From Sporosarcina psychrophila (GTDB lineage: Bacteria > Bacillota > Bacilli > Bacillales_A > Planococcaceae), in assembly GCF_001590685.1 (NCBI RefSeq), contig NZ_CP014616.1, forward strand, positions 3,843,001 to 3,907,000: a stretch of 64,000 bases of DNA. Reading direction: 5' to 3'. The notes beneath the pieces are model-generated. The model saw nothing but the letters and a program-made list of their open reading frames with translations, was not told the origin of the DNA and did no database searches. Below, one piece after another: positions 1-8,556 of the stretch; within the stretch, counting starts at the first letter, position 1; each line of letters begins with the position of its first letter. The position numbers and the translations under genes were made by a program.

Positions 1-120
1 GCCTGTGCATCAAATAAGACGAACAATTCATGTAACTAAATAAAAATAATCATACGGTCATATATTAACCTAATTTGTATTTTATTATTATAAAACCCAG
101 GTGTATATTTCGTATTTTCT
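1..120. repeat. left copy of a ~120-bp direct repeat
   Basis: This AT-rich stretch is a diverged copy of 15302..15423, in the same orientation and of about the same length. Shared blocks are GTGCATCAAA near the start, ATTCATGTAA about 28 bases in, TATTATTATAAA near position 85-96, then AGGT and ATTTTC. The two copies enclose the whole peptide-catabolic operon and its regulator. It lies downstream of the last gene of that operon. The left edge may extend outside the window. The alignment was made by eye. Confidence 0.6.
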
Positions 121-155
121 CACTCATAGAAACCTAACACAAATAGTTATATGTT

Positions 156-1514
156 TTATAATATTTTATTCGGATTTAGAATATTATTAGGGTCTAGTGC
201 TTTTTTAATCTTTTGCATGACTTCAAATGCATTTCCATGTTCTAATCTTTGATACTTTTTCTTTCCGATTCCTACTCCATGTTCACCAGAGCATGTACCG
301 CCCTTAGCAAGTGCATAATGAACAATACGCTCATTAACTTTATTCGCTTTTGAAATTTCTTCTGGGTTATTTAAGTCCATCATTAAAAGTACATGATAAT
401 TACCGTCACCAACATGTCCTACAATCCCAGCAGCCAGTCCTGATTCCTCAACAGCCTCCCTTGCGTCTTTTATTGCACCTACAAGCTCAGATATAGGAAG
501 GCAAACATCAGTAATCATTTGTTTTTTTCCTGGGTGTCCATGAGTATAGGCATATGCTGCATTGTGACGGGCTTCCCATAAAAGATTCTTTTTTGCCGTT
601 TCTTCTTCAAATAATATTTCTCGGCAATTTTTATCTTGCAAAATTTCTTGTGTAAAGATAATATCTTGTTCCAGGCCCGCTTTATTTCCGTGGAATTCTA
701 AAAACAAAGTTGGTACTTCTTTGTAAATCGTATTACTATAATGATTAATTTGCTTCATCGAATGCTCATCGATTAGTTCAATTCTTGCTACAGGAACCCC
801 TGCTTGTAAAATAGCAATAACAGCTTCAACTGCATCATCAACAAGTGTAAATGATGCTCTAGCTGCAACTGTATGTTCAGGAATACCATAAACATTTAAT
901 GTTAGCTCAGTGAAACAGCCCAAGGTCCCTTCAGACCCTACAAATATTCCGTTTAAATGGTAACCGGAAGATGATTTTGCAGCTAAATTACCTGTATGTA
1001 TAATCTTGCCGTCTGCAAGAACCACTTCTAAATCACGAACTTGATCACGCATAACCCCGTACTTAACCGAGGTTGTTCCACTTGCGTTTGTCGCAGCCAT
1101 ACCACCGAGGGTTGCGTCTGCTCCAGGGTCAACAGAAAAGAATAAACCATATTTTTTTAATTCTTTATTCAGCTGCATACGGGTGACGCCAGGTTGTACC
1201 TTCACCAATAAGTCATTTTCTCTGACTTCTAAAATATGATTCATAAGTGAAAAGTCAATCATGATTCCATTGTTGTACGGAATTATATTTCCTTCCAAAC
1301 TTGTACCTACTCCAAATGGAACAACTGCTACTTTATATTTGTTTGCCAGTTTCATAATCAGACTAACTTCTTCTGTACTTTCTGGAAACACGACAACATC
1401 TGGCAAATGAGGTGTATGATATGATTCGTCTCTACCATGTTGTTCTAATACGGTTTGATTATTTGTCACACGGTCAGATGTCAGAACTTTTTTTAATTCA
1501 TTAATAAGATTCAC
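156..1514 (-). CDS. FAD-linked oxidase, GlcD/D-lactate dehydrogenase family
   Basis: This is a flavoprotein that would oxidise a 2-hydroxy acid to the 2-oxo acid. The 452 residues match the usual family length of 450-480. The FAD-binding PP-loop is PFGVGTSLEGN (about 66-76), followed by the linking region and the C-terminal oxidase domain with GHVGDGNYH and GEHGVG (about 410-415). The GTG start is preceded by AAGGGG about 10 bases upstream. It is the last gene of the operon, 64 bp after the enolase-superfamily gene. The substrate is unknown; D-lactate, glycolate or a sugar-acid product made by the upstream enzymes are all possible. No iron-sulfur partner (GlcF) is next to it. Confidence 0.85.
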   Translation of the reverse strand: MNLINELKKVLTSDRVTNNQTVLEQHGRDESYHTPHLPDVVVFPESTEEVSLIMKLANKYKVAVVPFGVGTSLEGNIIPYNNGIMIDFSLMNHILEVRENDLLVKVQPGVTRMQLNKELKKYGLFFSVDPGADATLGGMAATNASGTTSVKYGVMRDQVRDLEVVLADGKIIHTGNLAAKSSSGYHLNGIFVGSEGTLGCFTELTLNVYGIPEHTVAARASFTLVDDAVEAVIAILQAGVPVARIELIDEHSMKQINHYSNTIYKEVPTLFLEFHGNKAGLEQDIIFTQEILQDKNCREILFEEETAKKNLLWEARHNAAYAYTHGHPGKKQMITDVCLPISELVGAIKDAREAVEESGLAAGIVGHVGDGNYHVLLMMDLNNPEEISKANKVNERIVHYALAKGGTCSGEHGVGIGKKKYQRLEHGNAFEVMQKIKKALDPNNILNPNKIL

Positions 1515-1578
1515 CTGTTCAATCCCCTTTATATAATGAGTTTTATTTTGAGTTCTTCTTTTCGTTCATTATGGATTC

Positions 1579-2760
1579 TCAAGGACGAATAGCAGTACCA
1601 TCTTGTAATCTTGTCAAAGTCCATGCTGGAGTTTTTGTTGAAGGTGGATATTTCACGGCTAATTTTTCATTGATTTCAATACCAAGCCCTGGTTTATCAT
1701 TAGGATAAGCACATCCATTTTCAACTTCGGGACAGCCAGGGAAGATTTCGTACATAGAATCACTTACATATTGCCATTCTTGAATACCGAAATTTATGCA
1801 ACTAATGTCTAAGTGAATATTAGCTGCGTGTCCTACTGGTGATAAGTCTAGGGGGCCGTGTAGTGCTGTTCTTATACCAAACGCTTCACACATTGAAATT
1901 ACTTTTTTGGCTGGAGTCACCCCTCCTATTTGACTTACATGAACACGGATAAAATCTATAAATCTTTGAGTAATCAGCGGTATCCATTCGTTTGGATTAT
2001 TAAACAACTCACCCATCGCAATAGGGGTCGTGGTATTCTGTCTAATTTGTTTTAGCCAGTCTTTTTGCTCTGGTGGAAGTACATCTTCTAAGAAATATAG
2101 GTCATACTGTTCTAACTTCTTTGTAAATCCAACCGCATCAATAGGAGCTAATCTTTCATGCACGTCATGAATGAATTCAATTTCCCATCCGAATTCTTTA
2201 CGTAAATACGCAAACATATCAATAGTGGATCTCATATATCCTTTGGGATTAAAAACACTATTACAACTACGCGGGTCTATAGAATCTACATTTGAACTGC
2301 TCATTTTACATCTAATATGTTGATATCCCTCTTCCAACAACTCTGTAACCTTTTCTTTTAATTTCTCATGATTACTTCCTTCAGCGTGACGATATAAGGG
2401 TACACCATTTCGGCATTTACCACCTAACAGCTGGTACAAAGGCATATTTGCAATCTTACCTTTAATATCCCAGAGGGCCATATCAATTCCAGATAATGCG
2501 TTATTAAACTCAGGTCCATTTCTCCAATAACCACAGACCAAGGCAGTATTCCAAATATCCTCGATTTGTGTTACATCTTTACCTAATAGGAATGGCTTTA
2601 AATAATTATCTAGAATAGATACAACAGCAACGTGGCGCTGGGTAAATGTAGCACACCCTAAACCATATAATCCGGGCTCTGAAGTAAATACCTTAACAAC
2701 AATCAAATTTACACCATCAGGAGCAGTGACAATGGTCCGAATATCTTTAATAGTAATCAT
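1579..2760 (-). CDS. enolase-superfamily dehydratase, mannonate dehydratase (ManD/RspA) type
   Basis: This is a mandelate racemase/muconate lactonizing enzyme family protein of 393 residues that would abstract a proton alpha to a carboxylate and eliminate water. Mg ligands visible in the barrel are D199, E225 and E251. The likely acid/base residues are H201 and H301, the latter within HGPLDLSPVG, a signature of the ManD/RspA subgroup. Many ManD-like proteins have low or no activity on mannonate, so the true substrate is open. The start is ATG with AAGGGGG nine bases upstream. It sits between a RidA gene and an FAD oxidase; conversion of a hydroxy acid followed by oxidation is an inference from that order. 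Confidence 0.8.
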   Translation of the reverse strand: MITIKDIRTIVTAPDGVNLIVVKVFTSEPGLYGLGCATFTQRHVAVVSILDNYLKPFLLGKDVTQIEDIWNTALVCGYWRNGPEFNNALSGIDMALWDIKGKIANMPLYQLLGGKCRNGVPLYRHAEGSNHEKLKEKVTELLEEGYQHIRCKMSSSNVDSIDPRSCNSVFNPKGYMRSTIDMFAYLRKEFGWEIEFIHDVHERLAPIDAVGFTKKLEQYDLYFLEDVLPPEQKDWLKQIRQNTTTPIAMGELFNNPNEWIPLITQRFIDFIRVHVSQIGGVTPAKKVISMCEAFGIRTALHGPLDLSPVGHAANIHLDISCINFGIQEWQYVSDSMYEIFPGCPEVENGCAYPNDKPGLGIEINEKLAVKYPPSTKTPAWTLTRLQDGTAIRP

Positions 2761-2785
2761 GCAATGTAACCCCCTTAAAACTCTG

Positions 2786-3253
2786 CTATTCTGCTTTAAT
2801 TTTCACAATCATTTCTATTTCCACTGGAGTACCAAATGGAAGTTCTGATGTCCCTATTGCGGAACGAGCATGGACACCCGCACTTCCAAATATTTGTCCT
2901 AGTAAATCGGAAGCACCATCTAGGACATAAGGTTGATCTTTAAATCCTTCTTCACTTCTTATAAAGCCAAGCAATTTTACAACTTGTTCTACTCGATCCA
3001 AACTTCCAATATGCTGCTTTAATGTACTTAGTAAATTTATCATGGTTTGCCTGGCAGCCATTTTTCCTTGCTCAATTGTGAGTTCTTTACCTAATTTCCC
3101 CGTGTACATCAACGTCCCATTAACCCTACAGTCATTTCCTGACGTGTAAACCATGTCATTTACCGTCATAGCCGATGTATATGAAGCGACTGGTGCGTAG
3201 GGTTCAGGCAAAGTGATACCTAGTTCCTTAAGTCTTTGATCCACTAAATTCAT
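2786..3253 (-). CDS. RidA/YjgF-family protein, long subgroup
   Basis: RidA-type proteins hydrolyse reactive enamine/imine intermediates released by PLP enzymes. At 155 residues this belongs to the longer YjgF-like group. The recognisable C-terminal block is HARSAIGTSELPFGTPVEIE (about 127-146), whose Arg aligns with the carboxylate-binding Arg of RidA. GAGGAGG stands 7 bases before the ATG. The gene lies in one operon with a threonine-synthase-like PLP enzyme, which fits a role in clearing a 2-aminoacrylate or 2-aminocrotonate intermediate; that pairing is inference. Confidence 0.85.
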   Translation of the reverse strand: MNLVDQRLKELGITLPEPYAPVASYTSAMTVNDMVYTSGNDCRVNGTLMYTGKLGKELTIEQGKMAARQTMINLLSTLKQHIGSLDRVEQVVKLLGFIRSEEGFKDQPYVLDGASDLLGQIFGSAGVHARSAIGTSELPFGTPVEIEMIVKIKAE

Positions 3254-3264
3254 ATTTTACCTCC

Positions 3265-4320
3265 TCATTCATTACTTTTTATTTGTAAATATGATAAATT
3301 ATGAAACACTTTTCTGTTACGAATTATTGAGTCGTTTTTCCTAGTGGGATGAACACGATTTGTTAATAGAATAGCAAAGCCATCGGTTTCGGGATCTATC
3401 CATATGCTTGTCCCCGTAAATCCTGTATGACCGTAAGATTGCGGACTAAAATAATCACCAATTGGAGAGTTATGCTTATCCTTACCTTGCCACCCTAGCC
3501 CTCTTGCGAGATTTAAATGTTTTGTATGATTTTTACTCATTAAATTTACCGTGCTTGATTTTAGAAAACAAGAGAAATCTCTTTTATGTGCTTGTAACAT
3601 TGCTTGGCAAAGTTTTGATAAGTCTGCTAGGGTACTGAAAAGGCCTGCATGACCAGTTACACCACCCAATACGACTGAATTTTCATCATGAACTTGTCCG
3701 CGGACTATTTTCCCTCTCCATATACAATCTTCCGTTGCGACGCACTTACTTATAATAGAAGGAACTGGATTAAAAAAAGTATGGTCCATATTTAATGGAT
3801 TGAAAACTTTTTCTTTCAATACTAAATCTAGCGTTTTTTTTTCAATTGCTTCAATAATATCTCCAAGTATCATAAATCCCTGTGAAGAGTATTCCACTTT
3901 TGTATCTGGTTTGTTAGCAAAATGTAGTTCTCTTACACTTTTCTTCATTTCATTCGCTGTTTTACAAACTTGGAAATTGGGTTGTTGACCTGGGAGTCCA
4001 CTTGTATGAGTCAATAACTGACGAAGTGTGATCTTAGCTTTGTCTGTATTCCTATACTCTTCTAAAAATAAGTCGACAGTATCCTCTAAACAAATTTTCC
4101 CCTCTTCTAATGCACACATAAGTGGTAAAACCGCAATAGGCTTTGTAACAGAAGCAAGATCATAAAGACTATCATCTTCCACTTTAGGGCCTCCCCAATA
4201 TAAATGACCTAGACTATTGCTTTCTATTACACCATTTGAATTACCAATAACATATGAAGCACAGGAAAAATCTTTATTATCTATACATTCGCTCAAAAAT
4301 CCAGTTAACATACTTGTCAT
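3265..4320 (-). CDS. serine hydrolase, beta-lactamase/class C penicillin-binding family
   Basis: The 351-residue protein carries the SxxK nucleophile motif as S57-V-T-K60, a Y144-S-S second motif and an HTG third motif near residue 297, all in the order of class C beta-lactamases, esterases and D-aminopeptidases. No signal peptide or transmembrane segment is visible, so it is probably cytoplasmic and unlikely to be a resistance enzyme. Its ATG overlaps the stop of the M20 peptidase gene (ATGA), indicating translational coupling. The context suggests cleavage of a peptide or amide bond of the imported substrate, possibly one involving a D-amino acid. Confidence 0.8.
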   Translation of the reverse strand: MTSMLTGFLSECIDNKDFSCASYVIGNSNGVIESNSLGHLYWGGPKVEDDSLYDLASVTKPIAVLPLMCALEEGKICLEDTVDLFLEEYRNTDKAKITLRQLLTHTSGLPGQQPNFQVCKTANEMKKSVRELHFANKPDTKVEYSSQGFMILGDIIEAIEKKTLDLVLKEKVFNPLNMDHTFFNPVPSIISKCVATEDCIWRGKIVRGQVHDENSVVLGGVTGHAGLFSTLADLSKLCQAMLQAHKRDFSCFLKSSTVNLMSKNHTKHLNLARGLGWQGKDKHNSPIGDYFSPQSYGHTGFTGTSIWIDPETDGFAILLTNRVHPTRKNDSIIRNRKVFHNLSYLQIKSNE

Positions 4321-5474
4321 GATAAAAAATTCCTTGCTATATCTTCATACAGTTTTTCAGCTACGTACAATTCATTAATTTCTACGAATTCATCAGCAAC
4401 ATGTGCTTGTGCCAAACTTCCAGGTCCCAAAATAATCGTTGGTATCTTTGCCACCGTAACGAGTTTACTCATATCACAACCCGCCCGAAAGCCAATTGGA
4501 TATTGTTTATCAGGCACAATACCTTTAATAGTTTCTATAGCTTTTTCTACGATTTTCTCACCTACTGAAGTCTCTGAAGGTATTGTCGCTACAATTGGTT
4601 GAATAAATTCAATTTCAAATTGACCTATTTCATGGTGTAACTCTTTTAAAATATCATCCATCTCTTTATCTGCTTTTTCATGAGTTTCGCCTGGTAATAG
4701 CCTACGATCGATAACAATATCACATTGACCTGGAATTGTATTTTGTTGAGTCCCTCCATCGATGATAGTTACAGAAATACTTGCGGAACCTAGAAATGGA
4801 TGGGCTTCTTTTAATAATTTCTGATTTAATTGTTCGATTTTAAGTATAAAATGAGCCGCATGAGTTATTGCATTGATACCTTTTTCCGACTGTGCCGAAT
4901 GTGCACTTTTTCCTTTTATACGAATTCGTTTCATATAAGTCCCTTTATGTGCAACCGCTATATGTAAATTTGTTGGTTCTCCTACAATCGCGCCATCAGC
5001 CTCTAAACCTTTGCTGACCAGATGTAAAGAACCCACTCCTCCAGATTCCTCACCCATAACTGCCGTTAACATGATTGTTCCTCGTAAACCTGCTGGATTT
5101 AATGCAAGACTTTCCAAAGCACACATCATACTTACAAGACTTCCCTTAGCATCACAGGCACCTACCCCATATAGCCGCGTACCTACAATTTCCGCTACAA
5201 ATGGATCTGTCGTCCACTCTTGTCCTAGTGGATTATTAACATCCATATGCGTATTAAAAACTAGAGTAGGCCCTGAACCAAAATTCATTGAAATTAGTAG
5301 ATTATTTTTTAATAGTTCTACTTCTTGTCTCTTCACTTCAGCTCCAAAACTCTCTGCCCATTTTTCGAGCCATCGTACAACTTGTTCAACATTTCCAGGT
5401 GGGTTTTGGCTTTGGAGAGATATACAATCCTTCAATGCTTCTACTACGTTTCTCTTTCCCACTTCAACTAACAC
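4317..5474 (-). CDS. M20-family metallopeptidase/deacylase (ArgE/DapE type)
   Basis: This is a zinc-dependent amidohydrolase of 385 residues. The metal-site residues are H76 and D78 (THMDV), bridging D108 (ACDAKG), the catalytic pair E142-E143 (GEESGG) and a C-terminal His in AQAHVADE near 358. The central dimerisation insert (about 175-290) is present. The family removes an N-acyl group or cleaves a dipeptide. The GTG start follows AAGGAAGG closely. It lies 16 bp after the PLP-enzyme gene and overlaps the serine hydrolase by 4 bp. Substrate specificity cannot be read from the sequence. Confidence 0.85.
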   Translation of the reverse strand: MLVEVGKRNVVEALKDCISLQSQNPPGNVEQVVRWLEKWAESFGAEVKRQEVELLKNNLLISMNFGSGPTLVFNTHMDVNNPLGQEWTTDPFVAEIVGTRLYGVGACDAKGSLVSMMCALESLALNPAGLRGTIMLTAVMGEESGGVGSLHLVSKGLEADGAIVGEPTNLHIAVAHKGTYMKRIRIKGKSAHSAQSEKGINAITHAAHFILKIEQLNQKLLKEAHPFLGSASISVTIIDGGTQQNTIPGQCDIVIDRRLLPGETHEKADKEMDDILKELHHEIGQFEIEFIQPIVATIPSETSVGEKIVEKAIETIKGIVPDKQYPIGFRAGCDMSKLVTVAKIPTIILGPGSLAQAHVADEFVEINELYVAEKLYEDIARNFLS

Positions 5475-5490
5475 TACCTTCCTTTAATCT

Positions 5491-6741
5491 TTATAAACCT
5501 TTGATTAACTTAGATAGTTCCGAAAGATCAGGGTTAATGTGAACATGGTCTTCATTCCCAAGACTTTCTATTAACTTAGGCTGTTTAAGACCGCCCCCTG
5601 TTATTACACATACAATTGTAGACTTAGAATCAATTAAACCTCTTTGTACCAACCGTTTCAATCCAGCAACACTTGCTGCTGAGGCTGGATCAGCAACGAT
5701 CCCTTCTCTACCAAGGTCTTTCATAGCCCCAATAATTTCCTCGTCTGTTACTTCTTCAGCATATCCATTTGACTCATACAATGCGTTCAATACTCTCTTT
5801 CCATCTTGGATTGGAGCATCTGCAGAAATACTTTGTGCAATTGTTTTTGTCGGATCACCTACTCGAACTGCCACTTTCTTTCCTTGATTAAATGCTTTTA
5901 CATGTGGGCCTGTTGCACTTGGTTGAACAGCAACCATTTTTGGCAATTTAGAAATCCATTGTAATTCATAAAGTTCCTTAAAGCCCTTCCATGCCCCCCA
6001 TAAGCCTCCACCTGTTCCTACTGGATGAATCATATAATCAGGACTTTCCCATCCTAATGCTTCACTAATTTCATAAGCATATGTTTTCATAGCTTCATGG
6101 CGAATTGGGTTAATGAAATTCACAAATTGATATATATTTAATTCCCGAGAAGCTTCCTCAAGTAATTGCGTAATTTCATTCATGCTCTTATAATGTAGAA
6201 TAGCTGTTTTCCCACCACTAAGAGTTATCAATGATTGCTTCAAGGGATTTGCTAAATATTCTACAAGAGTTAATGTTTTCATATTTGCCCTTTGTGCATA
6301 GGCTGAAAATGACATTCCTGCATTTCCAGAACTATACGTCATGCCTTCGGTTATACCAATTTCTTTTGCATAACTAATTGCCAAACTGAACCCTCTATCT
6401 TTAAAACTACCTGTTGGCATAAGCGTATCATTCTTAAAATATAGCTTCTCTAAACCTAGTTTTCCACCTATATATATAGAAGGTAAAAGCGGTGTGTCAC
6501 CCTCTCCCATCGAGACAATATTCTCCTTACTTTTTAGTGGTAAGAATTCATGCCATCTCCATATACTTCGGTCCCTATTTTTAAAATCTGAAGGTGTAGA
6601 TTTTTTCTTGAGTTCCTCAAAATTATATTGGACTTCTAATAGACCACCACAATCTGGGCAAGTTGTAACTGCCCGATTTCCCATTGATAGTTCAATTTTA
6701 CAATCATCACATTTATAATGTGTCGCGTAAGACCAGCTCAT
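5491..6741 (-). CDS. threonine-synthase-like PLP enzyme
   Basis: This is a fold-type II PLP enzyme of 416 residues, with the cofactor lysine at K114 (PTGSFKDRG) and the glycine-rich phosphate loop GTGGG in the middle. An N-terminal zinc-ribbon-like Cys pattern (C11, C14, C28, C31) is typical of one threonine-synthase branch. I place the start at the ATG at 6741, which has GGGGGGAG just upstream; an in-frame TTG at 6756 overlaps the preceding stop and has no proper site. No hom or thrB gene is nearby, and the setting in a peptide-uptake operon with RidA suggests a catabolic beta- or gamma-elimination rather than threonine biosynthesis (inference). Confidence 0.8.
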   Translation of the reverse strand: MSWSYATHYKCDDCKIELSMGNRAVTTCPDCGGLLEVQYNFEELKKKSTPSDFKNRDRSIWRWHEFLPLKSKENIVSMGEGDTPLLPSIYIGGKLGLEKLYFKNDTLMPTGSFKDRGFSLAISYAKEIGITEGMTYSSGNAGMSFSAYAQRANMKTLTLVEYLANPLKQSLITLSGGKTAILHYKSMNEITQLLEEASRELNIYQFVNFINPIRHEAMKTYAYEISEALGWESPDYMIHPVGTGGGLWGAWKGFKELYELQWISKLPKMVAVQPSATGPHVKAFNQGKKVAVRVGDPTKTIAQSISADAPIQDGKRVLNALYESNGYAEEVTDEEIIGAMKDLGREGIVADPASAASVAGLKRLVQRGLIDSKSTIVCVITGGGLKQPKLIESLGNEDHVHINPDLSELSKLIKGL

Positions 6742-6752
6742 TCTCTCCCCCC

Positions 6753-7604
6753 TCAATTGAGTCCTGATTTCGGGTTAAATATGTCTCTCCATCTATCTCC
6801 TAATAAATTGATAGCAAGAACAACCAATACAATTGATATACCAGGAAAGACTGAAATCCACCAAGATGATTCCATATATAATTGCCCCTCACTAAGTATG
6901 TTCCCCCAGCTAGGTGTATCCACTGGGACACCTAGCCCTAAAAAGCTAAGAGATGACTCAGCTATGATAGCCGCCGCCACTTGAAATGTTGCAATTGTTA
7001 TAACAGGAGCTAAAATATTAGGTAGTATATGTCTGAATAGGAGTCTGCCATCTTTCACCCCAATTGTTTGCGCGGCTATAACAAAATCATGTGTTCTTAG
7101 ACTAAAAACCTCTGAACGAACTACCCTTGCATACGGTACCCAACCTGTAACTCCTAATATAATAATTAAATTTTGAAGACTTCCGCCAACTACAGCGATA
7201 ATCGCAAGTGCTAATAAAATAGTTGGAAATGCTAATTGGATATCTGCAATTCTCATAAATACCTGATCCACAAACTTATAGAAACCCGCGAAAAGTCCAA
7301 CGATTGTCCCTAGAACGCCTGATATAAACATTGCACAAAGTCCAACAACAATAGAAACTTGACTTCCGATTAGGATTCTACTTAGCAAATCTCTTCCTAA
7401 ATGATCAGTCCCCAGTAAATAGCCTGATTCAGCTCCTTCCAACCAAAGAGGTGGTAAAAAGCGCATTAACAAGTTTTGTTCGTTCGGATCGAAAGGCGCA
7501 ATAATAGGAGCGAATATAGCTATAAGAACGAAAACCAACAAAGTTATAAATGGAACGTTCATGAACATAAGCTTGTACCTTTGTTTTTTATTGTTTGATA
7601 ACAT
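6753..7604 (-). CDS. oligopeptide ABC transporter permease, DppC/OppC type
   Basis: This is an inner-membrane permease of 283 residues with an N-terminal membrane segment, a periplasm-equivalent loop containing GTDHLGRDLLSR (the DppC/OppC signature), and a BPD_transp_1 domain with the EAA loop ending GVPVDTPSWG. It pairs with the adjacent DppB-like permease. The start ATG follows GGGGGG. It ends 11 bp before the PLP-enzyme start, so the importer and enzymes share one transcript. Confidence 0.9.
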   Translation of the reverse strand: MLSNNKKQRYKLMFMNVPFITLLVFVLIAIFAPIIAPFDPNEQNLLMRFLPPLWLEGAESGYLLGTDHLGRDLLSRILIGSQVSIVVGLCAMFISGVLGTIVGLFAGFYKFVDQVFMRIADIQLAFPTILLALAIIAVVGGSLQNLIIILGVTGWVPYARVVRSEVFSLRTHDFVIAAQTIGVKDGRLLFRHILPNILAPVITIATFQVAAAIIAESSLSFLGLGVPVDTPSWGNILSEGQLYMESSWWISVFPGISIVLVVLAINLLGDRWRDIFNPKSGLN

Positions 7605-7617
7605 ATATCAGCCCCCC

Positions 7618-8535
7618 CTAATTATATTTAATACGCGGATCTATAATAACGTAAAGTATATCTACAATTAAATTAACAAGAACAAAGATTCCAGCCAAAA
7701 TAATAATAATGGCTTGAACAAGGGGAAAGTCTCTATTATAAATTGACTGAATTAATAGCTGTCCTACTCCTGGCCATGCAAAGACAGTCTCTGTTACAAC
7801 TGAACCACCTAATAATGCCCCAACCTCTAGTCCGATAATAGTAACTACTGGTAATAAACTATTTCTTAAAGCATGTTTCCCAACAACCATTTTCGGAAGA
7901 AGCCCTTTCGCTTTAGCTGTTCGAACATAATCTGAATCTAACGCCTCTCCCAATGAAGATCTAAGCAACCTGGTGACAAGGGCCAAGAGATGCGTCCCTA
8001 AAGCGATGGCTGGCAGGATAATAAATAAAGGCCCCCCCACTCCCCCAGTTGGTAATATTTTAAGTGTTATTGAAAATACCAAGACGAGTAATAATCCCAC
8101 CCAAAAAACGGGGATAGATTGAAGGAGTATCACTGTGGACATAACAACTTTTTCTGAAAACTTACCTTTTTTTACTGCAGTAATAATGCCAGCTGGAATA
8201 GCTATGACTAATGAGAAGATCATAGCTGCCCCTCCTAGTTGAATAGTTGCAGGCATTCTTTCTAAGATAAGTTTTAGAGCAGGAAGGTCATATCTCAAAG
8301 ACATCCCAAAATCCAACTTCAATAAGTTACCTAGAAATATTAAATATTGTTGTATTAATGGCAAGTCTAAACCGAGCGAAGCTCTTAAACCTTGTTCTTG
8401 TTCAATCGTTGCATCTGGCGGAAGCATGATAGATACAGGGTCACCAGTCATTCTGGCTATAAAGAAAACGACAGTCGCTACACCAAATAATACAAATACA
8501 GCATATAGTAAACGACGAATTATATAGGTTAACAC
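7618..8535 (-). CDS. oligopeptide ABC transporter permease, DppB/OppB type
   Basis: This 305-residue membrane protein begins with the family signature LTYIIRRLLYAVFVLFGV, followed by a conserved GLDLPLIQQY stretch and an EAA loop near LPVVTIIGLEVGALLGG. About six membrane segments are visible. It uses a GTG start with GGAGGTG upstream. It lies 21 bp after the binding-protein gene and 13 bp before the second permease. With the two ATPases upstream it completes a five-gene Dpp/Opp importer. Confidence 0.9.
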   Translation of the reverse strand: MLTYIIRRLLYAVFVLFGVATVVFFIARMTGDPVSIMLPPDATIEQEQGLRASLGLDLPLIQQYLIFLGNLLKLDFGMSLRYDLPALKLILERMPATIQLGGAAMIFSLVIAIPAGIITAVKKGKFSEKVVMSTVILLQSIPVFWVGLLLVLVFSITLKILPTGGVGGPLFIILPAIALGTHLLALVTRLLRSSLGEALDSDYVRTAKAKGLLPKMVVGKHALRNSLLPVVTIIGLEVGALLGGSVVTETVFAWPGVGQLLIQSIYNRDFPLVQAIIIILAGIFVLVNLIVDILYVIIDPRIKYN

Positions 8536-8556
8536 CCTTACACCTCCGACAACAGA

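Noticed and set aside
3265..4320. antibiotic-resistance beta-lactamase
   Set aside because: The SxxK fold is shared by many esterases and peptidases; there is no signal peptide and the gene sits in a catabolic operon.
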